From assembly GCA_002633005.1 (NCBI GenBank), contig NMRA01000008.1, forward strand, positions 50,196 through 114,195: a stretch of DNA of 64,000 bases, written 5' to 3'. Shown one piece after another: positions 48,401 to 58,208 of the stretch (within the stretch, counting starts at the first letter, position 1; each line of letters opens with the position of its first letter). A model generated the notes under the pieces. The model saw nothing but the letters and a program-made list of their open reading frames with translations. It searched no databases and was not told where the DNA came from. The DNA comes from Phoronis australis (taxonomy: Eukaryota > Phoronida > Phoronidae). The position numbers and the translations under genes are program-made.

Positions 48401-51337
48401 ACATGCCTCATGATGGACAAACTGGTAAGATTTTATTCTTCATATTTTGCCACATTTTTATTTTCAATGTTTTTCATTTTTGAAGTTATATTTTGCCTTT
48501 TAGTAGAAAATTGAATTGGGTCTTTTACTCTCGGAAAATTGGTCTTGTAATTTTCCTTACCATGATAGGATTCTATTTCCCAACCCAAAATTGCTAATTC
48601 ACTTTACCCTTGACTTGAGTTGGTAATGGAAATGGATTCCTGTGAAGGTAACGAATATTATGAGACCAATTTTATGAGAGGAAAAGGCCCAATTTGATTT
48701 TCGTTTTTTGTCCAACTAAACAAAGTGAAATGAGGCTTTAAGTACCTGTTAGCAGATTTTGTTGTCTGAAATTAGGTGTCATTATTGGGCAGCATTCCAT
48801 CTATGCAAGAAACTCTTGAAAGCGCATTAGATTTTGCAAGACTTCGCGAGAAATCTCCACTCCTTAGAAGCGAAGCATATAATTATAATCGCACTAGCTT
48901 TTCTTGCTAATTTTTTGCGTCAGAAATTCGGATCAATTTGTCCTCCATTAAAACTTTGTTGTAGTAATTATTATTATTATATCACTGACATTTCAGTAGA
49001 AGTGCTACCTATTTGAATATGCACTGTACTCTAAGTTGACCCCCATGCCCTGCTAACCTCCTAATCACAAAATTTCCAAATTTTCAGTGTAAAGCACCCA
49101 TGCTCAGCATACCACAAGCTCATAAACTGTACGAATGAAAGTTCCTTAAAGGTGACCATGTCTATTTTCAATGCCCATTCATTTCATCAAAATGTTAGAT
49201 CTCAAAGCATGCGACTCCTTTATCTATGAGTGTTCATCAGTCAGTTTCTTTTGGACGTTCTCGGGTGTGTCGAAATTGCAGACTTAGAAAAACGCAGATC
49301 GTACAGACCTCAGAGGCCTGGAAACTGCGGATCATAGACACAGGGTGTCTTGGCACAGGGTGTCTATGCCAAAAACCCGAATCATGCTTCCTAACCACTG
49401 TGTGCAATTAGTCCATTCCAGACAATTAGCTCAGTCTCTACTGCATGGTCTGCAATATTATTATGCTTTATTTGACACTTGAAAGTCCTACATTAGTGTA
49501 GAGGGTGAGTGCTTTACCATCCTCAAAGCCGTGTGTGTGTGTATCCAACTGATTTCATTCAAGTAAGACGAAAGCTGACAACTTAGTACACAACCTTGTT
49601 GATCAATGATTTCAGCAGGTGACCTTTTGTATGTCTAGCAGTTGGCCCTTTAGTGAGAGCTGTCCTCTAGTGAGAGCATTACAATGATTACTTTTTTCGT
49701 AAAAGATATGTACCACCAAATTAATCCTTCATCATGTTAAAGAAATTTTAGGGAATTCACTTTCTTGTAAGAAATTATTGCACGAGTCCGAGTTAAGCAA
49801 GCTTTTGGCTTATTCGTATCCAACTTGTGCAAATTTGACTGGAGTGCTAAGAAACTGCTCATAGTAGCAACGCTTGTTTTTTAACTCAGGTGATGTCCCA
49901 AACTTTCCTGCTACGCCAACGTCCACACCACCGTGGATTGAAGATCAGGAGGGCAAAATCACTAACCTGGCAGTTACGAATGATACAAGCAAGAAAACAG
50001 GACCAACACGTCACGTGCAGGTGTCGGAAACACAAGACTACAACAACCCAAGCAATAGACACGTGTATGAAAATGATGCGGGAGTGGAAAATATTGATGC
50101 TAATTTGGTTAAGCTTTCCCCAAATTCAAAACAGATGCCAGTTCAAAGCGTTGGCGAGTCTGCAAGCAACACAAACCTTGAGCTTGACCTGGTGAAAGAG
50201 ACTTCGTCTGAGCTTTGCTCATCGGAACTCTCCACGTCAAGTAATTTGAACTGGTGCAGCGATTCCTATGACACCACTCAGCGTGTGGCAAATGTTCAAC
50301 AAATGGCTGACGAATGTCTACAAGAAGACGCTTCCTCCATAGAGGTTCTGCAGGCTTCAGATGGGGCCCAGTCACCGACTGTTGAAAGAGGGGAAAAGAG
50401 TCTTTCAAATCAAGTTGTGTATCAAATCACTGGCGATGGGATCACTAATTTTGGGCGGTTTGACCAGCAGCAGGGTGAACAGCAGGGCCAACCACATCAA
50501 CCAGGGCATCAGCAGTTGCAAGGGGAGCAGCAGCAGCAGTTGGAGCAACACCAGATGGAGCTGTTGTACAGTCAACAACAATTGCAAGAGGGGGAGCAAC
50601 AAGCACTTCACCCACAGATTCAGCAGGATCAGCACGGGTATCAGCAGGATGAACAACTGGATCATCAAGAACAACTACAGCAACAGATGCAGCAGTTTGA
50701 AGGTCATGTCTCAGCTGATGCTGTTGGTCAAATTCCTTGCGTTGTTGACGGGTTTCAGACTCCAAGTGTGCGGTCATTTGTACTAGAGTATAGTGACAAG
50801 GAAGTGAAAGGCGACAACTACACTGGAAACGATCAACCAGATGGCAACGCAGGAAGTTACCCAGTAGATGGTGCTGGAGGCACATTTCAACCAAGTAATG
50901 TTGGCATGGATACTCCCAATACAGTCTCTAATGTTGGCATGGATACGCCTGATACAGTCTCTCCTGCTGTAGTTGATTCTGAGTACATAGCCTCACCAGG
51001 ACTGAAACCAGAAGGAAGGTGGCTTCCAGTTAGAAATGAAACTACAATCGTACAAAATTATCTGTCACATGGTGTTGAAGGTAAAGTTAACCTGATCAAA
51101 AGTGGCATCAACATCCCTGTCAATCACTCTGAGCCTTCAGTGAGCGAACAGGAAAACAACGAGGTGACAGATGGTCAATCAAGTGTCATGGATGAAGCAG
51201 CAGAGCCTCACAACCGAAGTGTATCATTTGATTCTGACGTTTACAACGTGGAGGACATAGATCATGGCTTCAAGTTACTGAATATCATTGCAGGGCTCTT
51301 GGCTGTTGGTGCAGTGATAGCAATGCACTGGAAGTGA
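42291..51337 (+). CDS. MAVS-like tail-anchored CARD protein (gene span, five coding exons)
   Basis: Exons 42291-42422, 45601-45766, 46805-46845, 48358-48424 and 49890-51337 join with matching phases to 1854 nt, 617 residues plus stop. Residues 6-99 look like a six-helix CARD; FRRRIRCWDEFLSILRRCDY and EASHLEQEYQ resemble the end of the MAVS CARD (RRPGWVEYFIAALRGCEL, EVASVYQ). Residues 100-160 are basic then proline-rich (GTPPVHMP, PATPTSTPPW). Residues 327-407 have about 36 Gln in 80. A 12-residue unit SNVGMDTPxTV is doubled. The end (about 598-616) is a hydrophobic anchor, LLNIIAGLLAVGAVIAMHWK. MAVS relays RIG-I-like receptor signals from the outer mitochondrial membrane through CARD filaments. 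Only a weak TRAF-type site (SEQE, about 554) and no pLxIS motif are seen. Another tail-anchored CARD adaptor is possible. Confidence 0.7.
42511..44104. mobile_element. TTAA-flanked element, 1.6 kb (piggyBac-type ends)
   Basis: TTAA at 42507-42510 and 44105-44108 flanks inverted ends AGGAGAATGCC and GGCATGCTCCT (10 of 11 paired). TTAA target duplication is the mark of piggyBac elements. No transposase ORF, so it is non-autonomous or a chance pairing of related MITE ends. Inside, AGCCACTGGCCxGGATAAC occurs twice (43626 and 43689). Confidence 0.5.
45346..45367. repeat. Poly(C), 22 bases
   Basis: An uninterrupted C tract (G tract on the other strand) in the intron 233 bp before CARD exon 2; length is prone to sequencing error. 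Confidence 0.9.
45601..45766 (+). CDS. CARD gene coding exon 2 (CARD helices 3-6)
   Basis: Acceptor cttatttgttcag, donor ATCAGA/gtaaaa, phase 1. Encodes EKLKRVDNNEGNSVAIEQLL then LDSFRRRIRCWDEFLSILRR and CDYQDEASHLEQEYQ. Amphipathic spacing and the Arg-Arg-x-x-x-Trp pattern suit a CARD. If not spliced, the frame stops at 45804, which would give a short CARD-only protein. Confidence 0.78.
45767..46804 (+). other. CARD gene intron 2
   Basis: A 1-kb intron containing the inverted-repeat element at 46251-46403; otherwise nothing recognised. Confidence 0.5.
46251..46403. mobile_element. Short MITE-like element
   Basis: GGACTGGGTTGCATAAAACTT at the left pairs with AACTTGTATGCAACTGGGCC at the right; 153 bp, AT-rich interior. 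Confidence 0.55.
46805..46845 (+). CDS. CARD gene coding exon 3 (41-nt exon)
   Basis: Acceptor ttttcttctcaaatag, donor CATGAG/gtaaat. The 41 nt take phase 1 in and phase 0 out, exactly what exons 2 and 4 require, and read RRIHRRQGHSRHHE. Strongly basic. No homology is expected at this size; splice signals and the phase are the evidence. Confidence 0.65.
46846..48357 (+). other. CARD gene intron 3
   Basis: A 1.5-kb intron with a complete GGCGGATCC-type MITE at 47411-47558. Confidence 0.55.
47411..47558. mobile_element. GGCGGATCC-type MITE
   Basis: Starts GGCGGATCCAGG and ends CCCCCCTCTAAATCCGCC, inverted over about 12 bp, with G/C runs just inside each end. Elements with these ends are widespread in animals. 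A truncated copy is at 33980-34125. Confidence 0.75.
48358..48424 (+). CDS. CARD gene coding exon 4 (proline-rich)
   Basis: Acceptor taatctttcag, donor CAAACTG/gtaaga, phase 0 in and 1 out. Encodes PPSGIVAHAGTPPVHMPHDG and QT. Continues the proline-rich linker found after the CARD in MAVS. Confidence 0.72.
48425..49889 (+). other. CARD gene intron 4
   Basis: A 1.5-kb intron with one inverted-repeat element at 48505-48703; the rest is unremarkable. Confidence 0.5.
48505..48703. mobile_element. MITE of the AATTxGGxCTTTT family
   Basis: The left arm (AATTGAATTGGGTCTTTTAC, TTGGTCTTGTAATTTTCC) is mirrored on the right (ATATTATGAGACCAATTTTA, GGAAAAGGCCCAATTTGATT). About 200 bp. Relatives at 53206-53494 and 26215-26300. 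Confidence 0.72.
49890..51337 (+). CDS. CARD gene coding exon 5 (linker, Gln-rich segment, tail anchor)
   Basis: Acceptor tttttaactcag, phase 1, 481 codons and TGA. Contains GDVPNFPATPTSTPPW, a long Ser/Thr/Glu/Asp-rich low-complexity part, the Gln-rich segment coded by 50464-50702 with mixed CAG and CAA codons, the doubled SNVGMDTP unit (50893-50963) and the C-terminal hydrophobic helix. An ORF of this length in a 38 percent GC genome is clearly coding. Confidence 0.9.
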
Positions 51338-52345
51338 TATTTACATTCAGTTGGTTTGATCGGTTCCTTGCTTTTGTCTGGCTCTGGTACTGGAAACTGT
51401 CTTGGACCAATCTCTTCAGCCATTTCTTTCTTGTGAAAGACCAGTTTCACTTTAGTTCAAGTACTTTAAGTATTTTGCTGGCATTCTGTTCTGGGATACT
51501 TGTCAAAACATTGATGATTGGGTAGATGAGGGCTGCGTTCTGTAGAGCAAGTTTCTTGCAACAAGACTGACGGCTCATAAAGTCACAAATGAAAAGCAAC
51601 CTTACTCACCCACACACCAGCAAAATAGCCACCGCCAAACTTATTAGTTGGTGAAGTTGGGTTGTAAAATTATGAGAGTAGCTGTTCCAAAGACTTTTTG
51701 TCACTAGTGCATTGTATTTTGTGTTTAAATATTGCACCTGAGACTACACCCACCTCTGTAGCTCAACCTGTGATTTTTTGCTAAATGTGATATCTCTGTG
51801 GCTCATGGAATGGTTTCAATATGGCATAACAGCTGTTATTTAACATGTTGTACATCACGTGACAACGTACAGGTATCGTGGGGACAGTATGGTAACATGC
51901 TGTAATTTGGTAATGGGACTCGTACTCAGTCCTGCAGAATGTATGGATATTTTACTTGGTGTATGGTCTCAGGTGAGAATGGGGAATAGTCATCTGCTAT
52001 TATGTATGCACATTTTAATTTGCTTCAAGATTTTCAGAGTACAACCCTTTCGAGTTAAAGGTGAAAGGTTATTGGAAGTTCATGATACTGTATTGGAACA
52101 TTAAACTCAGGGTTGAGACAGAGACAGCTGGCCAAATATCAGCACAGTCTACAGTACCAATATTATACACTATGCAAGTTGAGCAAGAGAGGTATTGGTC
52201 GTTGTATTGTAATAAGAGTTTTGAAAGATTAGATTGAAAGCTATAACAGAGTGGTTATAAAAAGCTATTTTTGGACATTCAAAGCTAATGTGATGCTGGT
52301 TGAGAAATTTTGTAAACTCCAAGATAAACTGTTTGCAATATGGCA

Positions 52346-52370
52346 TGCTTTGCTTTGCTTTGCTTTGCTT
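52346..52370. repeat. (TTTGC)n short tandem repeat
   Basis: GCTTTGCTTTGCTTTGCTTT followed by further units, about five copies. Confidence 0.85.
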
Positions 52371-52543
52371 TTTCTGTGATACTTTTCCTAATTTGTGATA
52401 AATCTTTGTCAACAAAATTTTGATTTACTACTTGTGTATGTGTATGTGTAACTGAAGTCAAAATATTTGACTATAAAATGTTCTTAAATGTTACTTGGCA
52501 ACTGATTCAGTCATGAAAGAAGTGCCTGGAATTGAGTTTTGTT

Positions 52544-52549
52544 AATAAA
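52544..52549 (+). terminator. Poly(A) signal, CARD gene
   Basis: Canonical AATAAA 1.2 kb after the stop, the first on this strand in the 3' region that I can see. Confidence 0.45.
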
Positions 52550-52570
52550 TTCCGAGAAGGAAAAGGTTTC

Positions 52571-54696
52571 AATTGCTGGTAGTGGTATCATTACAGGACC
52601 ACTGTTACTTTTCGTCTGATACCTAAAATGTGGTTCAATAACTTTGGCTGTTAGGAAATGCGGGCTAATTTGAGAAATACCACATGATGGCTAGATGTCG
52701 GGTGTCATGTCGCGATCCTACCAATCAGATGGCTGAAACCATAAATCCCCGATATCAATGTGAGCAGATGATGCCAGTTCATCAAAGCGGGTACTGAAGA
52801 ACATTGTAATCTAATGAGAGGTAAAAATCATTGGAAAGAAGTATCAGTGGGTGTGTAATAAAACAAATGCAAGCTTATTCCTTAGGCATAAAAAAGTCGT
52901 GGGGCCTATGGATTGAGGGAGAGCAATGTTCCCTTCGGCCCGCAGGCATCAATGCTCTCTCTCGTGTCTCCACAGTGTATTTATTGCCAATGCTGCACTC
53001 TGCAGGACACTTGTCTCCCTGCTGCTATTCACAGCTTGGCACGAAAATTGGTTTTCCCTTTGCCTGTGTTATTTCTCTGATATTTTGTATAGCGAGTAGC
53101 ATTCTCATTTATTTTTTGTGGTCATCAAATCTTAAGGCGTGAAATTTCACCCCCGGCCCAACTTGAAGCTCCATTTCGCCCTGTTAATCTCTCAGGCTCT
53201 GAAAACTGACAGAATTCGATTAGACTTCGTTACTCTCGTGAAATCGGTCTCTTCATACCGTGACAGGATTTGGTAAACCAAATAGAACATGGAAACAATT
53301 CGATCGGCGACTCCAGAAAACGTTTCAAAGTTTATTGGGTAAGCTGATTAGACCTAACTAAAAAATTGCGAAAATTTAAAGAATGGTGCATCTACGCATT
53401 CATTTGTCTGGCTGTGGGTTGATATGGTAACTGGAATCCTATCAAGGGAGGAATATTATGAGAATAAAAGGCCTAATTCAATTTTCGTCAACTGGGCAAA
53501 AAGTATCTTTGAAAAAGGCTCAGCCGCCGGCCAGCAGTGCTGTAGTCGGGTAAAATTAGAGCCTAAGTAGGCGCCCAAAGCCCACCGGATCACCTTCTTG
53601 ACCACTGAATGTAACTTATGGTGTGTAGGCGCTACGTTCAAATGCCAAAAGGTGGTTGGCTGCGTCTACGTGCGCCTACGCCCCAACTACAGCACTGGCC
53701 GCCAATGTAGTAACCCTACCGCTATGGACCACTTGGTATTCACCAGGTGATGTTGCTGTAATAAATTGACATGCTGGACTATTGTGGTTTTCACTATAAC
53801 TACATCTACCTTATATGACACAGGTTTATCTACGGAACTCCCGCAAAACGGGTAGAGTTCGGTTAGCTGTCTCGCGGCTACGGACAAAGGTCTAAAAAAA
53901 TCACGTGTTCTAAAATACACGTCTTGCTTTTTGCAAGGTCTTTTCGTTACTGAACTCTACCCCGCGCTATGCAAAACGACTCATTTGGATGTGGTTTATT
54001 GGTACCAACATGTCTCTACATTTTAGTCAGACGCAATAAAGCAGTACCCTGGTCAAGATCGTTGTCTTTATCACGCCTCGTGCTGTCTCACTCGATGTTT
54101 ATGAAGTAGGGTTTGCACAGCCCAGTGCATGGAACCATCATGACCCGGACAAGTTTGTATGGCCTTATGTGCCTCGTCACAGAAGACCATCTTTGCTCGT
54201 CATGAAAATGACATGCTTGCAAAAACTTTTCATGTGGTTGCCCCCCCCCTCCCCTTTCATTACGGAAACACTAGACCTTCACTTCGGTTTTTTTTCCTTT
54301 TGTAGTTCCTGGCCAACGTTATCCTGGATTCGTACATGTTCCGTCAATTTTCAATGCTCGGCTGTGCAAGCGAATGTACTTTTAACGTGCACAAAGGCCT
54401 CAGTGTGTGCTAATTTTGCACAACGCTGTGGGGAACCTGCGGATTCTCAGTGCTGAATGTCTAGGCACAATGTTTCGGCCCGCCAGTCGCCAGTGCACAT
54501 TAGAATGAGGACTGGTGTAGTTTGGGGATCAGGACTAGGCCCTACTGTGCCCGCTAATCCTCAGTACTCAGTACCTAATTCAGTTAAGAAAACAACACAA
54601 CACATGTTATAAGGATATTACATGCTATATTTTGTTATAGTTTTTCACAAGCACGAAACCTGTTCATTTTAGTTGTTGCTGATCTTTTCTTTGGGT
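52571..54696. other. Intergenic interval, no gene supported
   Basis: Contains the inverted-repeat element at 53206-53494. Short ORFs have no family features. Confidence 0.5.
53206..53494. mobile_element. Second MITE of the AATTxGGxCTTTT family
   Basis: Left arm ACTGACAGAATTCGATTAGA and AATCGGTCTCTTCATACCGT; right arm ATATTATGAGAATAAAAGGC and CTAATTCAATTTTCGTCAAC. More diverged than the copy at 48505. Confidence 0.6.
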
Positions 54697-55373
54697 TCAG
54701 TTGACAGACGGAACTTCTTGGTTGCTCTGCGCCCCGCTGCTTATTTTCTCTTCTGATGTAGTTTCTTGCGTAGCGGCCTCTACGTTTGGTTTTGATTCGC
54801 TTTGTTTCCCGTCATCCTGGCCAGATAGTGGTATTTTGTCGTTCGACGATGTTTCCTTGTTCGATTGAGTGTTACTCTGTGATTTTACTGCATCTGACCA
54901 CGATTCGTACTCAGGCTCTTTGATGTTGTCTACGTCTTCTAAATGAAGGTTCTTGCCTTCAACCACCAGTTGTTCTTCGTTGAAATTTTGATCCATCGGT
55001 TGTCCTGCAATGTCCGCTTCACTTTTTACTGGAGGTGTAACAATTGCGTTTTCACTCGTGTCACCCATTGGTTGCTGAATCTTTTCCTCAGTCTGAGCTT
55101 CGTTTTTCTCTGATTGATTGTGATGATCAGGTTCTTCCGCGGGTCTTTCCCCGCTAGACACGCCAACAAGCCCAAGTGGGCTACTTTTTTTCTCAGTCGC
55201 CATTTTCTTTTCATTTGATTGAACTGACTCCATCTCTGCTGGTGCGTGGCCCAGTGAAGTGGCCTTCTCTTTTATAAATTGTATCTCGTATTCATCGCCG
55301 TTTGGTAGAAGAATTGCATCAACAGAGTCGTCAGGTTTCTGAGACTTTATACTGTTTTTTTGTCTGTTTTTTC
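54697..55373 (-). CDS. Acidic low-complexity protein, last exon
   Basis: Open on the - strand from an acceptor (attattgatttacag at 55374) to TGA at 54697; 677 nt entered in phase 1, about 225 codons. The start, KNRQKNSIKSQKPDDSVD and AILLPNGDEYEIQFIKEKA, looks folded; the rest is Glu/Ser/Asn/Gln-rich and probably disordered. VKSEAD fits a sumoylation consensus. I do not recognise the family. The upstream exon is not fixed; the phase would also fit a donor at 57100 in the basic-protein gene. An internal ATG at 55233 is possible but would discard the best-structured part. Confidence 0.6.
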
Positions 55374-55987
55374 CTGTAAATCAATAATAGTTTAAACCTA
55401 CTATGTTGTCGTATTCTCTCAAAGGAGCGTATGGGTTTTTAGTTGATTCCTGCCTTTAACTTTTAAGGTTGTCTCCAATGGTGCATGGACAGGTGACAGA
55501 ACGAAGGTTTGTTGAAAAGATTAAAACAGGGTTGAACTTGGCAAATCCTAAAATTTACGTAGGTGTCGGGGGAGATAACATTTACACGTGTTTTAAAGTT
55601 CTTTACAATAACGACTTACGTGAGTCGGCTATGTATCCCCCCATCTGAACCCGCGGCCAAAAGCAATACGCTGGCGTATAACCAGGGTAAGAAGGTTGAT
55701 CTGTCGTCCGACGAGCGTTCTCGTGTGAATTGTTTTCAGACGACAGGTCAAGTCCGATCTACCTTCTAGTCAGATGAAATGTGATTACTGTGTATTACAA
55801 AGGCTGCAGGTATTGGATGTGTCAAATTATAGCGTGAAATTTTGTCTATGTGAAACGTATTTACGAAAACATTTGGTAGTATTCTTCGTTGATCGGGTAT
55901 TGGGAGTTGGCGTCTTGGAACCCATTAAGCCAATTGTTGACTTTTTCAGACGAAATTTTTAACTAAGCGGTTTAAGTTTAAGGATAT
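55374..55987. other. No gene supported
   Basis: Short ORFs only. It lies between the acidic-protein exon and the 117-codon ORF and may be intron. Confidence 0.45.
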
Positions 55988-56341
55988 CTATATTTCAAGT
56001 TTTCCTCTATTGCGTAGTTGCCATGCAGGGGTTCGTTTCTCTTTTAATAGCCAAAATGTTTCATAAACAGCAGTTATGGGACACAAAAGCTTGTATCCGC
56101 CGCGGAGCTGGAGACGTTCCACCGTTTTGTCGAGGAGTGTAGATTTGAAATTGGGATGCCCATCTTTCAGCTCGGGAGACAACTGAAGTGTAGCCCAGAT
56201 GGAATATGAAAACCCTGTGTAGAGTTCCAAACCCAGCAGAAAGGGAACCTTCGGTTCATTGGGAATAAATTCGAAGTCACCCTCTCGTCGGAAATCTTGT
56301 AGTGAAAATCTTGCCATCTGACCGGTGTTTCTAGCATTCAT
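55988..56341 (-). CDS. Uncharacterised 117-residue protein
   Basis: ATG at 56341 is preceded in frame by TAA nine bases upstream, so the start is well defined; TAG ends at 55988. The protein is not low-complexity: MARFSLQDFRREGDFEFIPN, PKVPFLLGLELYTGFSYSIW, ERLQLRGGYKLLCPIT and YETFWLLKEKRTP, rich in aromatic residues and with mixed charge, as in a small folded protein or a protein that lies along microtubules. No signal peptide and no clear membrane helix. I do not recognise it. It could be a single-exon gene inside a larger intron. Confidence 0.6.
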   Translation of the reverse strand: MNARNTGQMARFSLQDFRREGDFEFIPNEPKVPFLLGLELYTGFSYSIWATLQLSPELKDGHPNFKSTLLDKTVERLQLRGGYKLLCPITAVYETFWLLKEKRTPAWQLRNRGKLEI

Positions 56342-57014
56342 TTGTATTTAAGAAACCTCCCCCGCCCGAGGTATCCGCTTGATAGAACGTTTCATTAACC
56401 GAAATATGCTCTAGAACTATGAAACGCAGTTATGTATAGGAAACCAAATATAAAATTGTTCCTGGGCGTTAACTATGGTGAACTTTTAATAATTGTTTTG
56501 TTGTGTATCTAGATCTTGGATATGTTGCTTAGGAACACTATGCAGTTGAATTGTGACCTGCAACTTATAAGTCCTTCATTTTACTTTTATTTCCAATTTT
56601 GGCAAGTGTATACACATTTGTGTATATTAGGGTATCACTTATTGTACTGGAAGTTTAAAACTTATTTGAATATTTTTTGAAGCGGACTTATTATTTGCAA
56701 GTTTGTTTTTGTGTGCATGAAGTGGCGTTTCCGCGTATTTGGTGCGAGCTTTCAGTTGGAAATAACCACATAGCACTGAATTATTTACAATACAAATAAA
56801 ACTCAGCAATTCTGACAGAAGACCAGAATTTTATTCCGACGTTACCTTAATATACACAAATGTAATATGTTTGCAAATCCTTTTTTAAATTTAGCTTGCT
56901 ATTTACGGACACTGTGAGCTTAGTGCGGAAAATTTATAAAGGTAACTGTCACGTTAAATCAAACGAGTGTTTGAGATTCGACAACCTAAGGGTATTCATG
57001 CTACTAAAAAATTG
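56342..57014. other. 3' region of the basic-protein gene and spacer
   Basis: On the - strand, AATAAA at 56835-56830 follows the basic-protein stop by about 180 nt. No other feature. Confidence 0.45.
56830..56835 (-). terminator. Poly(A) signal, basic-protein gene
   Basis: TTTATT on + reads AATAAA on -, about 180 nt after the stop at 57015. Confidence 0.5.
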
Positions 57015-58208
57015 TTACTTCTTTGTTCGCAGTGCCATAGCCATGCAGATTTCACCGGGTGCACACTCTCCTATAGAATATAACATCTCATTCTTATTAC
57101 CTTTACCAAAGGTCACGCTACCGTCTTTGGTCGGAATGGCCCTCTCTGCCTTAGCTCCTGTTTGCCGTGCAGCCTTTCGAGCCCGTCCCTTGCGACCTTT
57201 GCGGCGGGTGCGTCGTGGCGTAGGCTTGGTACCTACAGGACTCCTGGCTGTCCTTCTGGACTTCCTTTTGCGCCTGGGCGAAGACGCAGAGCTTGCGCCT
57301 TTAGCGGTCGGGGTTGTCAATGGGCTGCGAGATCTTGCGGACCGTTTGGATTTTCTAGAACCCGAACGTTTTTTGGAACCTTTTCGGGTTTTGCTTTTTC
57401 TCTTTCGTGTTTTGGGGCTTTTTGTTGTGCTTACGTCTGACAATTGGACTTTGGCTCGTTTTTTGCTGCCCTTTCTACTCCTGTTTCGTTTCTTTGGACC
57501 TGCCTTTCTGGACTTCCTCTTGCGTCTAGGCGAAGATGTGGAGCTTGCACCTTCAGCCGCCTGGGTCTTCAATGGGCTGCGAGATCGCGCAGACCGTTTG
57601 GATATTTTAGAACTCGAACGTTTTTTGGAACCTTTTCGGGATTTGCTTCTTCTCTTCCGTCTTTGGGGGCTTTTTGGTGTGCTTTCTGCTGACGATTGGA
57701 CTTTGGCTCTTTTCTTGCTGCCCTTCCTACTCCTGCTTCGTTTCTTCGGACCAGACGAACTAGGAGTTGTCGACTTTCTACTCTTGCTTCTCTTTCCACT
57801 CTTACTACGGCGCTTTCTGCTTCTGCTCTTGCGCTTCGGTTTGTCTTCAGTCGCCGGTGGAGTTTTGCTGCGGCGCTTCTTACCCCTGCTCTTACTCTTC
57901 ACCTTGATGGCAACGCCAGAGCTCTTACTTGCCTTTCTGCGCTTACTTTTACCTTTACGTCCTTTTCGTCTTCTCTTGGGACTTGCACTGGACGAAGGGG
58001 CCCTCTTGCTCTTCGATCTGCTCTTCGCGGACTTCTTGCGTTTGCTCCTCTTCTTTGATGGTATGGCTGCTGGTGAAGCAGATGTTTCGGGAGGTGCTTT
58101 CGATCTTCCTGCACTTCGGCTACGGCTCTTCAGCTGAGAGCGACCTTTTTTAGGGAAATGACCGCGATTGTTTATTGGGCATTCAACGCAACACTTCGCC
58201 TCCTTCCC
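57015..58208 (-). CDS. Basic-protein gene coding exon 2
   Basis: Acceptor attctgtttccag, phase 0, 397 codons and TAG. Carries the two 83-residue repeats and a Cys cluster (CCVEC). Long and uninterrupted on this strand; the opposite strand is also open over much of it only because of Arg/Ser/Lys codon bias. A donor at 57100 (AAAG/gtaata) could remove the last residues. Confidence 0.8.
   Translation of the reverse strand, partial: GKEAKCCVECPINNRGHFPKKGRSQLKSRSRSAGRSKAPPETSASPAAIPSKKRSKRKKSAKSRSKSKRAPSSSASPKRRRKGRKGKSKRRKASKSSGVAIKVKSKSRGKKRRSKTPPATEDKPKRKSRSRKRRSKSGKRSKSRKSTTPSSSGPKKRSRSRKGSKKRAKVQSSAESTPKSPQRRKRRSKSRKGSKKRSSSKISKRSARSRSPLKTQAAEGASSTSSPRRKRKSRKAGPKKRNRSRKGSKKRAKVQLSDVSTTKSPKTRKRKSKTRKGSKKRSGSRKSKRSARSRSPLTTPTAKGASSASSPRRKRKSRRTARSPVGTKPTPRRTRRKGRKGRARKAARQTGAKAERAIPTKDGSVTFGKGNKNEMLYSIGECAPGEICMAMALRTKK

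Larger units (their letters stand above)
51338..52570 (+). other. CARD gene 3' UTR
   Basis: Non-coding sequence after the stop at 51337 with AATAAA at 52544-52549. A (TTTGC)n tract lies at about 52346-52370. The extent is inferred from the signal. Confidence 0.45.

Noticed and set aside
50405-50894. Leu-rich and Val/Ala-rich ORFs antisense to the Gln-rich segment
   Set aside because: They are the reverse reading of CAG/CAA runs and have no support of their own.
56896-58137. Long Leu/Arg/Phe-rich ORF on the + strand (413 codons)
   Set aside because: It is the antisense of the Lys/Arg/Ser-rich exon; the - strand has the acceptor, poly(A) signal and repeat structure.
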